From NCBI GenBank assembly GCA_036873755.1, contig JAVTVY010033786.1:62001-126000 (forward strand): a stretch of DNA of 64,000 nucleotides, read 5' to 3'. This DNA is from Hanleya hanleyi. Taxonomy: Eukaryota > Mollusca > Polyplacophora > Lepidopleurida > Hanleyidae. The position numbers and the translations under genes were made by a program. This document shows positions 12,514 to 25,239 of the stretch, one piece after another. A model generated the notes under the pieces. It was not told the origin of the DNA and made no database searches. It was given only the letters and a program-made list of their open reading frames with translations. How positions within the stretch are numbered: position 1 is the stretch's first letter; each line of letters opens with the position of its first letter.

Positions 12514-13840
12514 ATCTCAATTTGACTGGACTAGAATCGCAACACGAGATTATCATTTGTATCATACTTAACTTCTGTTTTATTGGATGAATAAACCGAG
12601 TGAATATGAGTATGGGTATAGAGGACCATTCAGTCAAGTTGTGTTCCTGTCTTAATTATAGACTCCACTGTCTGAAATGTTGTGATTACAGGTAAGAATG
12701 GTTCTGTCTGTTTCTGTCTATAGTTATTAGTTGTCTTTCCATAAGTTTTCACACTTTTATGTTTTCCTATATGGCTCATGCATAGAATATTTTTCAAATC
12801 TGAAAGTCATACAAATGGGATGTCCTGTTGGAATACTTTCATATACCTAAGGGCAGATCTAGTATAGATATGAATAACATTTTCCTTAATTTAATTTAAA
12901 ATTCTCATCGAAATTAGGATTCTTACATGCAGCAAAGTCTTCAGCAAAATGTATTCTGTCATCACTGAAGGAAAATTAAAATAACGAAAGAAAATGTAGA
13001 ATGCACCACTTCATCACGCCCTTCTTCACTGGTGGATGATTATATATCTAATCATTCCGATCAAGGCAGCACCGACTCATGCAAAGAACTGGGTGAAATA
13101 CCAACAGAAAGTTGACTTTGGAGGCTTGAGCTATGTGACAATTTCAAATGTTAATTAAGATGTTGTGTCCTGTTTTCCAACTAGCCCTGCTCTCTGCACT
13201 TATTATTACAATAATTCTTGTCCGCTGGAGTGTTTAATGTTTGCTAAATATGGTTGCATGGAGTTTCAACTTAGAAAAATATATCTGTAAACACGAGAGT
13301 TGATAATTGACTCAAGTCCGTGTTTACCAGGCACAGCATTTTTTTTCCTTTATCTGTTTACTGTGAAAATTACATCACAGAGCAGTCGCAGCCCGGTCAC
13401 GGACGCACAAAGGAGATAACAGCTTTTATTCCCAGCTTGATGTTGAGATATGATTTTTTAAACCTATAACTGACCCTATTTATCTATGCTATAATTATCT
13501 TGTAATCATCGAAAAACCAATCTTTCTCCTCGCACATTGATATAAAAACTCCCTTCGAGTGCACTTTGACTTTACACTTCTATGAAATATTTTTACGCAT
13601 CAGCTAGTATTTCCGCAGGATTTCTCAATTCTCGATGTAGAAAAAATATTACCGTAACGGATGAAATATTGTAGACCACTGAAATTATGAGTACCAGCCT
13701 TTCTAGGCCAGGGCCTAGGCCTAGTAATTATAAGCTGTGTCAGTGCACGAGTTTTGGCTGTGGGGTGTTGGAGGAATTGAGGTGGCTGACAGCACGCTGA
13801 GACGACAAGTATCGGCTGACAAGTAATTCACTGCGGTCCA
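12514..13840. other. No supported feature
   Basis: AT-rich, short frames only. A TAGGCCTA-type cluster (GGCCAGGGCCTAGGCCTAG) lies at about 13704-13724. Confidence 0.4.
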
Positions 13841-16800
13841 GGAGGTTGAGCAAGGAGATGTCAGTTTTCCCTCGGTAATGAAAGTTTTGGGGGACACGAC
13901 GGACTTAAGGAATAGACCCCTTTTCAATGGATCCCAATGGACGGTCCAAGGTTTTCATGCAGCAATCTTGAAGCTGAAGACCCGTTATCCGGGACTTACG
14001 GAGAATGCAGTCACGGACATATTATGTCTGTTTGAAAAGGTAAAATACTCTCGAGCACATCTCATTAGGCTCTGCAATATTATAAAAAAATAAAATGTTT
14101 TGTGTTGAAATCAATATGGTTTTGTGTTAATATATCAACACAAAATTGTGTTGAGTTCAATACAAATTGGTGTTGACTCTTACACAATTTGTGTTATTTT
14201 CAATACAATTCTGATGCTAAAATGGCTTCAACACAATCTTTTTCGCAGTTTGTCGCCCTGCCATAGTGAAACTTGTGACTATAGCTTACGGATAAAAAGC
14301 ATTTGTGAACTTTGGTTCGAGAAAAGTTAATACAATCAGCTTTTCTTTCAACTATACACTTCTTTTCCATTTCCAGGGTGTAATAAAGACGGCGTTACAA
14401 ATCATCACAGGAAGCATGTCAGTTAACCAAGTAAAAAATATTTTACAGTCCAATGGAGATCATTTGCGACCTATTGGGTACAAGAGGTCAGTTTAATATG
14501 TAGGCCAATATAATTTGATACCGGACCATACATGTAGAATCTTTTTAATTAACCTACGTATCAGCATACTGGTGTGAAAGCTAAGCATGTGGTCGGAGAG
14601 AGACTAGATTGGTCGGTCATGTCTATACCATATTTTATATGGAAGCAGGCACCATTTTTTCCGGTCATTTCGACAATTTTGTTTCAACAGCGTGATTTAC
14701 ACAATCAATAGTTAACAGCAGTCAATGCCGTCACTCCAGGTCTGAGAGTGTATTCCTCTGGTTGTTGCGATTAATTATTTTTTCCATTGATTTTCAACTT
14801 AATTTTAGAAAGGGAAACTCACCATGCACAGATGATCATGATAATGCAAGTGAAGATGAGCCTCTCAGACTGGACAAAGAAATAGGGTATATTGTTCATG
14901 ATATTTTGAAATAAATATGACGCCAATTATCATTAGCTTCACTCTATGCACAGCATTAAGATGTAACATCAATCTTCTCACACCGAAGACATCATGTTCT
15001 GTGAAACATGCATTGATCATCTGCGGATCAGAGAAAGGTACATCATGTAATTGGAGTCCCTCAATAACATGTGGAATGATTTAGCATCGAGAATTTTCAA
15101 CACCCTAATCAGGATGTATAGTTATGCCATCATAATTAATTGCAATCAGTTGTAACGTCTTGCAGACCTTTGCCAAGTACAGGCCCATCAAATGTGAAGG
15201 GTAACAACGGAAAAAGAGAGTTGCAGCGACTTCTGAATGCAGATATCAACAATCTGCATGATGAAGATTTAACCTTAGCGAGGTCAGTACTATATATTTC
15301 TAAATCACCTTTAATGCTCGGTTTTCTAATCAATGAGTTAGAAAGATCGTCGTGCCAAATCAAACCTAAGCAAGTCAAGTTGACTAATTTAACAGTAACA
15401 ACTTTCGCCTTTCTTTTCTACATCAGGTAAGCCCGTTATATTAAAGAGGTTCATGGCCGTCTCTTTATATTAATTAACTGCAGTTGACACATCAAGTCCA
15501 TTTGCGAAATGCGTGAAGTATGATCATATGTTTTGTAATATCTACAGAATGTGTGTATCAGCAAAGAAGAATGTGACCAGGCAGACCGGGATATTGCAGC
15601 GATCAGCGTCTCGAAATACCTTGGTCCAAAACCAAAGTATGCGTTCGGAAATGTTTGGTTTGATACTGGTCATCAGTCCATAAATGTAAGATATACCAAA
15701 GAAGATATGTATATTATATGTGAATTCAAGGCGCAGACTCGGTGATACATTAAAAATAAATACAATTTATAGAAGCACTTAAAGATTGCACAGGCATGTA
15801 ATCCACAATAAAGTTGATTTGAATTAAAACCACAACTTACATGAAATAGTATGCCTACAATGAGATTTGAAACGTGTGAATGCCACTAAATTTATTGGCG
15901 ACCTGTGTTTACCATACCGGTGTACCCCAAATCACATTGAGGCGGTGTAACTATTATCTTTTGCATGTGTCCGGTTACATATCGCTAATTAGTCAGATCT
16001 GTTCAAATAATAAGATTATTACGATTACGGAGCTTCAGCATACCTGGGTTCATGTAGATGTATAATCATGATAATTATATGAGGAGTTTAAGATCCGTGA
16101 TTCTGTTAGAACTATAGCTACACAGAGGACAGTTTAACACACTCTTCTTATTCGGTGTCTTCTATCTCCTATGCAGGTGAAGAAAGTTATCGCATCACAT
16201 TCTCATTTCTTACAAATACTGTAGCAAGAACAGACGAGGTAGTACTCTGTCCAGGTATTGGTTTACAAGTGGACATAGGTAATTGGGGCCTTATAAAATA
16301 ATGACTGGCGGCCAATGGGTGTGCCTGTTATATCCCATGCGCAGTCAAATTGTCCTATGTTAAACCGTACACCTACCGTATACCTATTGAGTTTCGCCCG
16401 AGTGAACGCCAATACATTATCTTCATATGCAATAGAGCACCGTTACATGAAAAAACTATTACCGAGTTTATACGGAGAGAATAAGTTATTTAAAGCGTGA
16501 TATGTTATGAATTTTACTATTATCAATTGTATTATTATACGGAGTAAACTAATAACAGCCCAATGTGTTATACACACTGCAAAAAACAAATAATACAAAA
16601 AAAAAAAAAAACATATGCGGAACGACTTCGGAGCCAAAACGCCTGTTTATGTTAGCTGATGTTAGGAACTGTCCCGTAGGTTTATGAATAATGCAGACAC
16701 GACAGTAATGGGGAAAAATCAAAAGAAATCAAGATTTTCGCAAGGGGGTCTCACTTGTCATCTGACGACTATGACTACAGCCTCGCTAAACAGCCCAAAA

Positions 16801-18275
16801 GGATATGTGACGTTTACATACGAAAATTTTGTTTGTGATGGTAATAAAACCGATTTTGTTTTTCACTCCAAAACCTGACATATAAGGTGTTTCTTGAAGT
16901 TTACGTACTGAAATATATCCCCTTCGAAAAAAATTGAGATGTTCAGTTGCATAAAAATGGAGATATTTGATTTATCAAGATGTGCTCCTGGGTTTATTTT
17001 GGTATTTTGGGACATTTACATGAAGGGTTTTCCCCTTTAGCAAAAATATGTCACCTCAAACCAAAACCATCTTTCCAGTAAGCAAACTTCCTAATATTTT
17101 GTGTGACAAAATTATTTTGGTTTGGGGTGTCATATTTTTGCTGTAAGGAGAAAATCCTCACTGTAAATGCCTCAAAAATACCAAAATCAGGCAGAGGAGC
17201 ACATTTTGATCAATCGTATCTCCATTTTTATATAACGGTGCATGGCAATTTTTCCGAGGCTGATATTCCAGTATGTAAACTTCTAGAAAAATCTGATTTG
17301 GCAGGTTTTGAATTGAAAAAAAAATCAGCTTGATTACCATCACATCCAAGGGAGTTATTCCGGTATTGTCGTCAAATATCCTTTGTAAAGATGATATCAC
17401 TATTGCCAACAGTTACATCTGCCCATTAATTCATTTCTAGGCTGCCTCCGAAGGTTTGCTGACGTTTGCCCTCAGGAACAAACTCGGAGATAGGCAAAGA
17501 AACTGCCTGGCAGACTTATTCATGCTGATCTCACTATTCAGTTTGCCTGTTGTGTCAAAGAAGATGACACATCTGTTAAAGTTAAAGGTCGCTGACATTT
17601 GTGCAAGGAAAGAAAGAAATCTGCCTGAAAAAATCAATGTGAGTACGGCATTCAAATACGTTTTCGCCCATAAATAAGTCTGTATTATATGGTGGCTCAT
17701 GTACGACATGATATTATTTTTAGTTTTGTACATATTTTTTCAGTTATAGGTTTTATTTTCTTCTTTCCCCGGGGTGGAATAGTTTTCCCCTGGATTGAAA
17801 TCTGTTTGCACTCAGGTGAAAACCTTCTCATCCCGTTGAGCATGTCAAAAAGCATGTCATGTAAGGACCAAAATGGAATTGTCATCAACAGTTGGATAAC
17901 CCAAATACGATGCGAATTTTCTGGGAAACACATGCATAGAACGAAAATGAAATTTTTACTATAAAAGTGAATATAATGTTTTGTTTATGTTAGCCCACAA
18001 CGCATATACAAACACAATTGTACCATCTGGAATACCTACATAGTATAACAAATTACTTCGAGTCCTATTGCTCAATACTATATGGAGTCAAATAGTTTTA
18101 GACCTCATTTTAGACTATGATGTTCCACTTGCTTCAACATCTCCCTGAGCAAATGTTTGACAATCGGCCAGGCACCTCAATCTCCATGTACAGCGGAGAA
18201 CGGATGATCTCTCTCCTGGCAAGGCGCATGGTTAACAGACGTTTTCCAGTCCAAACATGCATCCTGGCAAGCAAG
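13841..18275 (+). CDS. Spliced EnSpm/CACTA-like transposase-derived gene, fragmentary
   Basis: A series of short open segments is bounded by AG/GT. Candidate exons are 13841(or ATG 13878)-14039, 14377-14486, 14809-14886, 15166-15282, a doubtful one from 15548, about 17441-17638 and 18114-18275. Phases agree across the first four exons and across the last two. Exon 1 (RPLFNGSQWTVQG..., then LTENAVTDIL) resembles the N-terminal block of animal EnSpm-type transposase genes. The last exon (HLLQHLPEQM, then MYSGERMISLLARRMVNRRFP) resembles a DUF4218-like C-terminus. The catalytic middle was not found. The doubtful exon at 15548 is open in a different phase, so an exon is missing or the locus is decaying. 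It could instead be a domesticated host gene. Confidence 0.4.
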
Positions 18276-19690
18276 GTATATGAATATGATATTGGCTCTA
18301 TGATTCAGTTTGGCTAGCAGATTACGTAATTGTTTGATGGATTCGGTATTTATCTTCAGCCAGGGCGGGGGCTCTAATTTTGCGGTTTATAACTTGATAT
18401 CACTGCCTCGCCATACCGGTATAATGACTGTTACTGTTGTTAACATGTTAAATTTCTGCGGGCTAGTTTATCTGATGTAATGTTACACACGTCCAATTTG
18501 CAGAATACACAAGATATGGGACAGAATATAATTGTGGTCAAGTGTAAATCACGGAGGTTAAAGATTTGTTTACAGAACAGCATACAGAGGATTAGTTCAA
18601 TCAGCACATTTGACGCTGTGGATCTAGCTCTATATAACCTCATAATATATAGCCTTTATATCAAATTCATGGATAGTCAGGTTCCAACGAACATTACTTT
18701 TCTAGAACAAACTTCACCCTGTTTGCCAATCGATCGACTGCGGGAAGAAAATCATTATTTTAGAAACACGTGATTATGTTACACGAATATGAACAATCTT
18801 TTTCTGAAGTTAAACTTGTTCCTTGTAAAGACATGGAAAACAGTTATAAGTAAATGTTGAGAAACTATGAATCTTATCTCTTTCATGTACATATTTGGTC
18901 ATGTATTATTATTTTACAGGTGTATAGGATTCCAGTGAAATATACTGGACTCTATATGTTGATGCGACATAGCTGATCCTTTGTAGAAAGGAACACCATC
19001 GCGTGTGTTCATTGAATCCAAGTTTAGTTTGCGAATTTCCGGAAAATATTAAAGGGAAAACTGACTTGGTTTGATTTCGTTATCAGTACAGTAACTCGAC
19101 TTTTTAGCCAATCAGACTGTCAAATCTGGGGAGACGAGTTGAAACACGTACTCAGGTGACACATGTCTAATGTATACATTTCCAACCAACATTCATTTTC
19201 CTTTGAAAGAACATTAAAACTGAAGAAAGATTCAGTTGAAAGGTCGAGGTGGGCCCTAATGCGTTAACTGCGCCAATCAAAATCTTTCCCCTCTTCATCT
19301 AACACACACTAGATTGGTTTTGAAACTATTTCCAGATCAGGACGGTAAAGTGTTTGCATTCCCGAGAAGCGGATTTCAGTCAGAAAATTGTCCATGAGAA
19401 ACTATGTATGGTTGTCAGAACTAAAGGCCTGTGCATACCGGCGCCGTCAGCAGAAAGAGTTTGCTGCTCACCTTCGCGACGTCGTCATAATAATTCAGAA
19501 ATCAAACTGATATGATAATATTTGTTGGCGCTACCACTTCAACATCATACGATAATGACCGTAACCAAAAGCACCTCAGCTGAGTGGTGGCTTATTGATT
19601 CTTCGCGATATGACTGAACTATTTTGAATACCGTATATCGATTGCGATTCCTTCTGGAGTTGCACACCTAGCTTCGCGATCATATCCGAT
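18276..19690. other. No firm feature; possible further exon near 18504-18556
   Basis: TTGCAG then an open 53-bp segment ending ACGGAG|GT at 18504-18556 could extend the EnSpm-like gene in phase. Otherwise nothing is supported over 1.4 kb. Confidence 0.25.
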
Positions 19691-19700
19691 TGCTCACACC

Positions 19701-20390
19701 CACAGCCCCGCAAAATAAGAGATTTGGTGGCGGGGTGGGGGGGCCGTGGTATTAGGGTGAAGTGTCGTGAAGTGTCGAGATATGGGGTCTCTATATATAG
19801 CCCCATGCTTTACATAAATAAACATCAAGGTGTGAAACGGACTTTGGGTGAACAAAATACATCAGTATGTTCTACAAGTTTCACTTTATATATTCCCGTC
19901 GTCGAATTAGTAAATTTGTGCAATTTTTTACCTTTGCCGGGCGATTCAAAATCCAACGTAACTGTCCGTCCATCTAGGAACAGTTAGATTATGACAGGCT
20001 TCGTTCTCAATTCTGATTGGTCAGTCGCGACACGCCTCCGGCAAGAGAGGTCACGCACTGATCAGCTGTCGAGACTGACCAATCAGAATTGAGAACGAAG
20101 CCCGCCATAATCTAACTGTTCCTAGATGGACGGACAGTTACGTTGGATTTTGAATCGCCCGGCAAAGGTAAAAAATTGCACAAATTTACTAATTTGACGA
20201 CGGGAATATATAAAGTGATACTTGTAAAATATGCTGATGTATTTTGTTTGGCGGTAAACCGTTTATTTCTCGATTCACCCAAAGTCCGTTTCACACCTAA
20301 AGCATGGAGTTATATATAGAGACTCCATATTTCGAACTTCACCCTAATACCATCACTCCCCCCCCCCAAATCTCTTGTTTTGCGGGCCTG
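19701..20390. mobile_element. Foldback (MULE-like) element with 9-10 bp target duplication
   Basis: Arms of about 320 bp mirror each other around position 20045, with a short centre that carries GACTGACCAATCAG on both sides. The outer ends are CACAGCCCCGC (left) and the complement of CAGGCCCGC (right). The flanks 19691-19700 and 20391-20400 are the identical direct repeat TGCTCACACC. Long arms, no gene and a 9-10 bp duplication suit a Mutator-like foldback element. Family assignment is inference. Confidence 0.75.
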
Positions 20391-20400
20391 TGCTCACACC

Positions 20401-21778
20401 TCAGTCGCGAAAACTCGAAACAGATACGTCCGACTCCGTTGAATAATAGTTTGACGCACACTTATAGCCGGTTCCTTGCGAGCTGGTCCGATCTTTATCG
20501 CTTACAGAATGGCGAAGGTGTGCACCGGCCTTAACTTGCATTGCATTTGCATTATTCATTCTTCACAAAGCCCAGGAATCTCGTTGTAAAGCTACCAACA
20601 ACACGATATAGCATGAATAGTCATCAATGCTGTTCCACGGATGAAGATAAGCGGGATACGTGAAAAAAAGTAGAATGGTGGCTGAGGATAATAGTCAACA
20701 AATCATCTTGCAAATCGAATTATGACTGGAATTTCATACTTCTCGGCACACATTGCTTGAAATAACTTGTCCTAGACATTGCAGAAAGATGAAAAAAAAA
20801 TTCGGGGCGGCGAGAAAATTAGGGGATGGCGGTGATTATATACGAGTTATTAACTTTAGTGAGCCTTAAATAGTTCAAAAGTTAAAACTCGATAGGGCTT
20901 CACCAGGAGTTGCTAACGTAGCCCGTGTAACAATCAAGAGCTTGTTCTATGTAGCCTATATGGTGCGCTGTTCAATGTGTATACCGTGAAGTATCAGTTA
21001 TACCATATAATATTTTCACATATAGACAAAGGAAGACTTTACGAACGATGGCTGCCGCTGAATGTTGGAACTGATTCCATTATTCAGATATCTTTAATAA
21101 AGAAATTGGGCTACAACCCCTGTATATTATCATTATCCTATGGCTGCATATGATCGATTATATATAAATATACTCATGGCATAGCAAACACAATTTGAAC
21201 GACGGCTAGCTACTGAATGTCGGATTTGAGGATTATGTTAAGTTATTGAGATCATTCTACATGTACATACAACCTCCATAATTATATACATTCTCTAGTA
21301 ACTTTATATGGTCTATCATAAATATACCTATGACATAGGGAAACAGAATTTTGGACGATGGCTATCTACTGAATGTTGGCTGTGACGCATGTTCTGGGTT
21401 ATCCTGAGCATTCTACATACGTCCCAGGCATTAATCTATAACACTGCTGGTTCTCGGCTGACTTTTCTCGCTGTATCGTCTATATACATAAAACATAGGA
21501 AAAGGCAAATTTGGGCTTGTCCAGCCCCAAACCCCCGGGATCAGGGCTTTTACTGGCTACTGAATGTCTTATCTGAATCCAGCATCAATTATAACCACGT
21601 CGTCTTTCGAAAACAACCATAAAACAATACTTTAAATGCGCAGGATTTCTCTTCGCTCATCAAGGAGAAGCCACATCAGATTTTGTCTCCCTTCGATGAT
21701 GGAACATCAAATAAAAACTTTCATACTTCCAAAATGGTTTTGACCACTTTTAACAAAATCGATCAGTGGTCAAATTCG
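20401..21778. other. No supported feature
   Basis: A 77-codon frame at 21389-21622 is unsupported. The rest is AT-rich single-copy-looking sequence. Confidence 0.4.
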
Positions 21779-21915
21779 ACCCGATAAAGTATATATGAAA
21801 AGACCCGACAACATATGTGTGAAATTCATAACGACCCGACAATGACAAAAAGACCCGACAATACACTTACGACCCGACAATGAAGGTTTAAGAATCACGA
21901 ATGACCCGACAATAC
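21779..21915 (+). repeat. Irregular cluster of GACCCGACAA motifs
   Basis: GACCCGACAA (first copy GACCCGATAA) appears six times in about 135 bp, separated by 8-21 bp of unlike sequence. Spacing is too irregular for a satellite and too short for a CRISPR array. Confidence 0.7.
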
Positions 21916-22489
21916 ACCATGTTTAAAACTATATCTATATATATATATATATATGAGACACGGTGAAACTAGTTAGCCAGAAATCAAACCAGTTGACTTC
22001 GTCATGATTTTTTAACAATATTATATTTGCCGCACACAAAGGCAGTTTCGCTGCATTTATTTACTGTATATATATATATATTTAGGTAAATTATAACGTA
22101 TATAATTTATTAATATCCAGGCACAATAATTTATACAAATAGAAATTGATAATGACGTATGACAATGGTCGGTGGGTGATGGTGGATTGCGGTGGCTATG
22201 TGGATTTGGGTGGCAAGTGGCGAGCTGTGATACTCCTTCTCTACTACTAACAAGTTTAACTCAGAGGAGATATCGATGGTCTATAACATTAACCCTATCC
22301 AGGGTCATATCCAGAGTTTATTTGGGGACACCCTTTCTTGCCTTTTTGGGGGGCACATTTGTATGTATTTGGATACATTTGTATGTAAAAAGCATGAAAA
22401 TTGTCTGTAAAGTTTGAGCGCCCATACCCCTTAACAGGTATCAAAATGGCTCTGGATATGGCCCTGCTATCTGGCCTGGGCTTTTTGGG
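21916..22489. other. AT-rich spacer with two TA microsatellites
   Basis: TA dinucleotide runs near 21934-21953 and 22069-22081. A G-run of about 12 lies at 22508-22519 just beyond. No gene is supported. Confidence 0.5.
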
Positions 22490-22960
22490 ACCTGTCCAGG
22501 TCATGGATGGGGGGGGGGGGGCTAATTATTTTTCTTACTCCTTGAGCTAGGGGTTTGAAACTTATCACACTATACCCGTGGGTCTAGCTCTACCAGAAAA
22601 TGTAAAAAAAAAAAAATTTCAAGATGGCCGCTTTGATGACGTCACAGTGACGTCATTTTCAAAAACGGCATTTTTGGTCGATTTTTCCGGTCAGATTTAA
22701 AAAAAAAATTATTTATGCAATTCCTCCGCAAAAACTGCATGATAAATTAGCAAATATGAATATGATGTGAAATAAAATATTTTTTGCCCACTTTTCTCAG
22801 CGAAAATGCAGAAATTTTGAAGAAAAATGACGAAAACATCACTTTTTCTGGTACCCCACGTGGCCGCCATCTTGAATTTACCCATGCTCCTGTACTCCGA
22901 GGGTTATGCAAACAGTCTCAAAATTACCCCAATATCATAAACAATAAAGTCACGGAGCGT
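22490..22960 (+). repeat. Dispersed repeat, copy 2
   Basis: Second copy of the repeat at 2990-3440. It preserves a block with CCGCCATCTTGAATTTACCC and GGGTTATGCAAACAGTCTCA, plus a GATGACGTCACAGTGACGTCA stretch not kept in copy 1. Non-coding. Confidence 0.6.
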
Positions 22961-24369
22961 CAGCTCGTTTTGTCAACGATTTTTTAATCTTTAGAAGATC
23001 TTGGACAGATCGCACCAATACAATAGATATCCACATCTCCCCGAAATACAAACATATTCTTAGATATGTTTTATACAGATTGCGAGGTTTACATGCGATA
23101 TAGAAATGGTGAGATATCAAAGAGATGGAAAAAAACGTTGAAGCCGTCTAGCGACTAAATAGCCTCCATGTGAATCAAATACGTTAGCTAGGGAGCTGCG
23201 ATGAGAGATAGCTCCAATAAGTAACTCATCGGAAGTTAATGGATGAGCATCAAGGGCGAAAACATAGTAAATGCAAGAAATATTGATTTACAAAATGCAT
23301 TCCGCTAATATTTTCAGAGTCACCTTCCTCCAGTATTATGCCGATTAACTCACGAACATTTACTAAAAAAGAGCCAGTCCCAAGGAGTATTCTCACTGTC
23401 GACTGTATATAGATTTTAAGATTGTAAGAGATTCTTTTTATCGAGCGACTACTTTCGAAGATCTTTTTGGTCGGGCGAGGGAGGACTGTGTCTTAGGTTA
23501 TTCGAGAGAAATCGATTTGTTGCATAAGTTTTAATGTGTGTATGTTTTAATGTGTTGGATTACTAAGTTATTAACTTGAATACTTGGAATTTTGTTTGAT
23601 CGTCGCTGTATAGCTGAAATATTGCTAAACGCAACGTTAACCTTAATTCTCTCTGTCTCGACTATATAATTTATGTACACAGAAGATTGGAATGTCGGGG
23701 CATATGGCTTCTTGTTAGTACGCCGACAATTATTTTCTTCACCTTCATATCTTGCGTTTAGAGTTTGCCACGAGCCCAATCTTCCTTTATGAAGCAATAT
23801 TATAATTATCACCAAAATACAAAGTTCTTTAAATGTAGAACGGACAAAGTCTATTTTCTTTAAAACGTCTTAAGAAAGCGGCGAACATTATATGTTTATG
23901 ACTTTGTTGGCGTGCGATCCTTATCAATAACCTACCTGTATCTAAGTTCTGCCAATCTGCTTTTGATCGGCGTCAGGCTTCAATTGAAATGGTCGTTGCA
24001 ATGTAATGAAAAAATGATTCGCATTAGAATACAAGTGTGGCAATTGTGAAAAGGGTAAATTGACTGGTTCTGCCGTCCTCACGTGCGTCTCACAGATGAA
24101 ACTATTTCGTTGAATTGATGAAATCGTTTCATACAGGTTTGATGGGGAGCTAAAGCTTATTAAGCCTTTTTTATGGCGCGACTATATGAGGTTCATGTCC
24201 CACGGTCCGTGTAACCTTGCACAGTCCAATTTTCATTTGTTTTCTGGTTTCTCAAAATCTTTCAATGGAATTTTCAATTTTCGTTTTTTGTTTACTTCGC
24301 GCAAAAATGAAAATCAAATATTGAAAATTGCCTCTACTTGTCCGTTTTTCGTTTTTAGATTTTAACTTT
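22961..24369. other. No supported feature
   Basis: Flank of element A. A 94-codon minus frame (23531-23815) lacks motifs. The base pairs just before A (24370-24375, GACGTG) are the left target duplication. Confidence 0.4.
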
Positions 24370-24678
24370 GACGTGAGTAGTATAGAAAAAACCGATAGAC
24401 TCATATTTTGCCGGGGGAGGTAACTCTTGCATCCGACAGGGGGCGTTGTAGTTATGGATTGCATCAGCATTGGCTGTGTGCCATGTTTTGACCACTAAAG
24501 GTCCGTTAACCTTTGACCTTGTATTCCTCCGCGGTGATGCGGTCATGTCTGGCGGTGATGCGATCACGGGAGAAAGCTTCCGCGGGGAAAAAGTAGTCCC
24601 CAGATTTGAAATACGCTGCATGGTCCGATTGGGTCGTATGAGGTATCAATGTGAAGCATTCGTAAAGGGACATCCGCT

Positions 24679-25204
24679 TAGACTAGTACCCATCCACTGC
24701 GCATGACCCGCTATCGCTAAGCTTGTGGACCAGTATCTAATAATGAAAAGACGTAATGGCGGCCAAATTTGAGCCCATACCTTCAACATGGAGTGTTTAT
24801 AAAATGGCTCGATGCGTAGAGGAAATGCTACAGATCAATGTGAAAACTATCGCTCAAGATATGCGTCTGTTTCATCTTGCTTTAGGATTTGATAACTGAT
24901 GATGTTATATAATGATATTCTGTAAAAGATTGTTTCTTTTATCGACCTCCAGTTCGGCCTTGTCAAGAACAGGCTGTACAGCTTGACGAGAGTGTCTGTG
25001 GGTCCGCGTCAGTCCGTAACGTCACAGCAGAATTTGTTTACACGTCACAATACGACGTTATAATGGAATTGTTAATCCGATTGTTGCATAACGTCACAAA
25101 TACACGTCAACAGGTCATGACATCGCCGCTACAGTGAAGGTCGGCATTATTAGAAGCCTGTCGTCAATCGGCCCAACGTTATTAGGCGACGGCGGCCAGT
25201 CTAA
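24679..25204. mobile_element. 526-bp MITE inserted in the left TIR of A
   Basis: Absent from the equivalent place in the other three TIR arms (about 38220, 41340, 52240). Termini TAGACTAG and CCAGTCTA form an inverted repeat. The direct repeat ACATCCGCT flanks it on both sides (8-9 bp target duplication). It contains no gene. The duplication length suggests a hAT- or Mutator-type origin. Confidence 0.8.
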
Positions 25205-25239
25205 CATCCGCTGGGCTGCGTGCGGAGTTGAAATAGCGT

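Noticed and set aside
18440..18773. 67- and 97-codon frames
   Set aside because: Opposing frames without motifs. Only a possible short exon (18504-18556) is kept as a weak suggestion.
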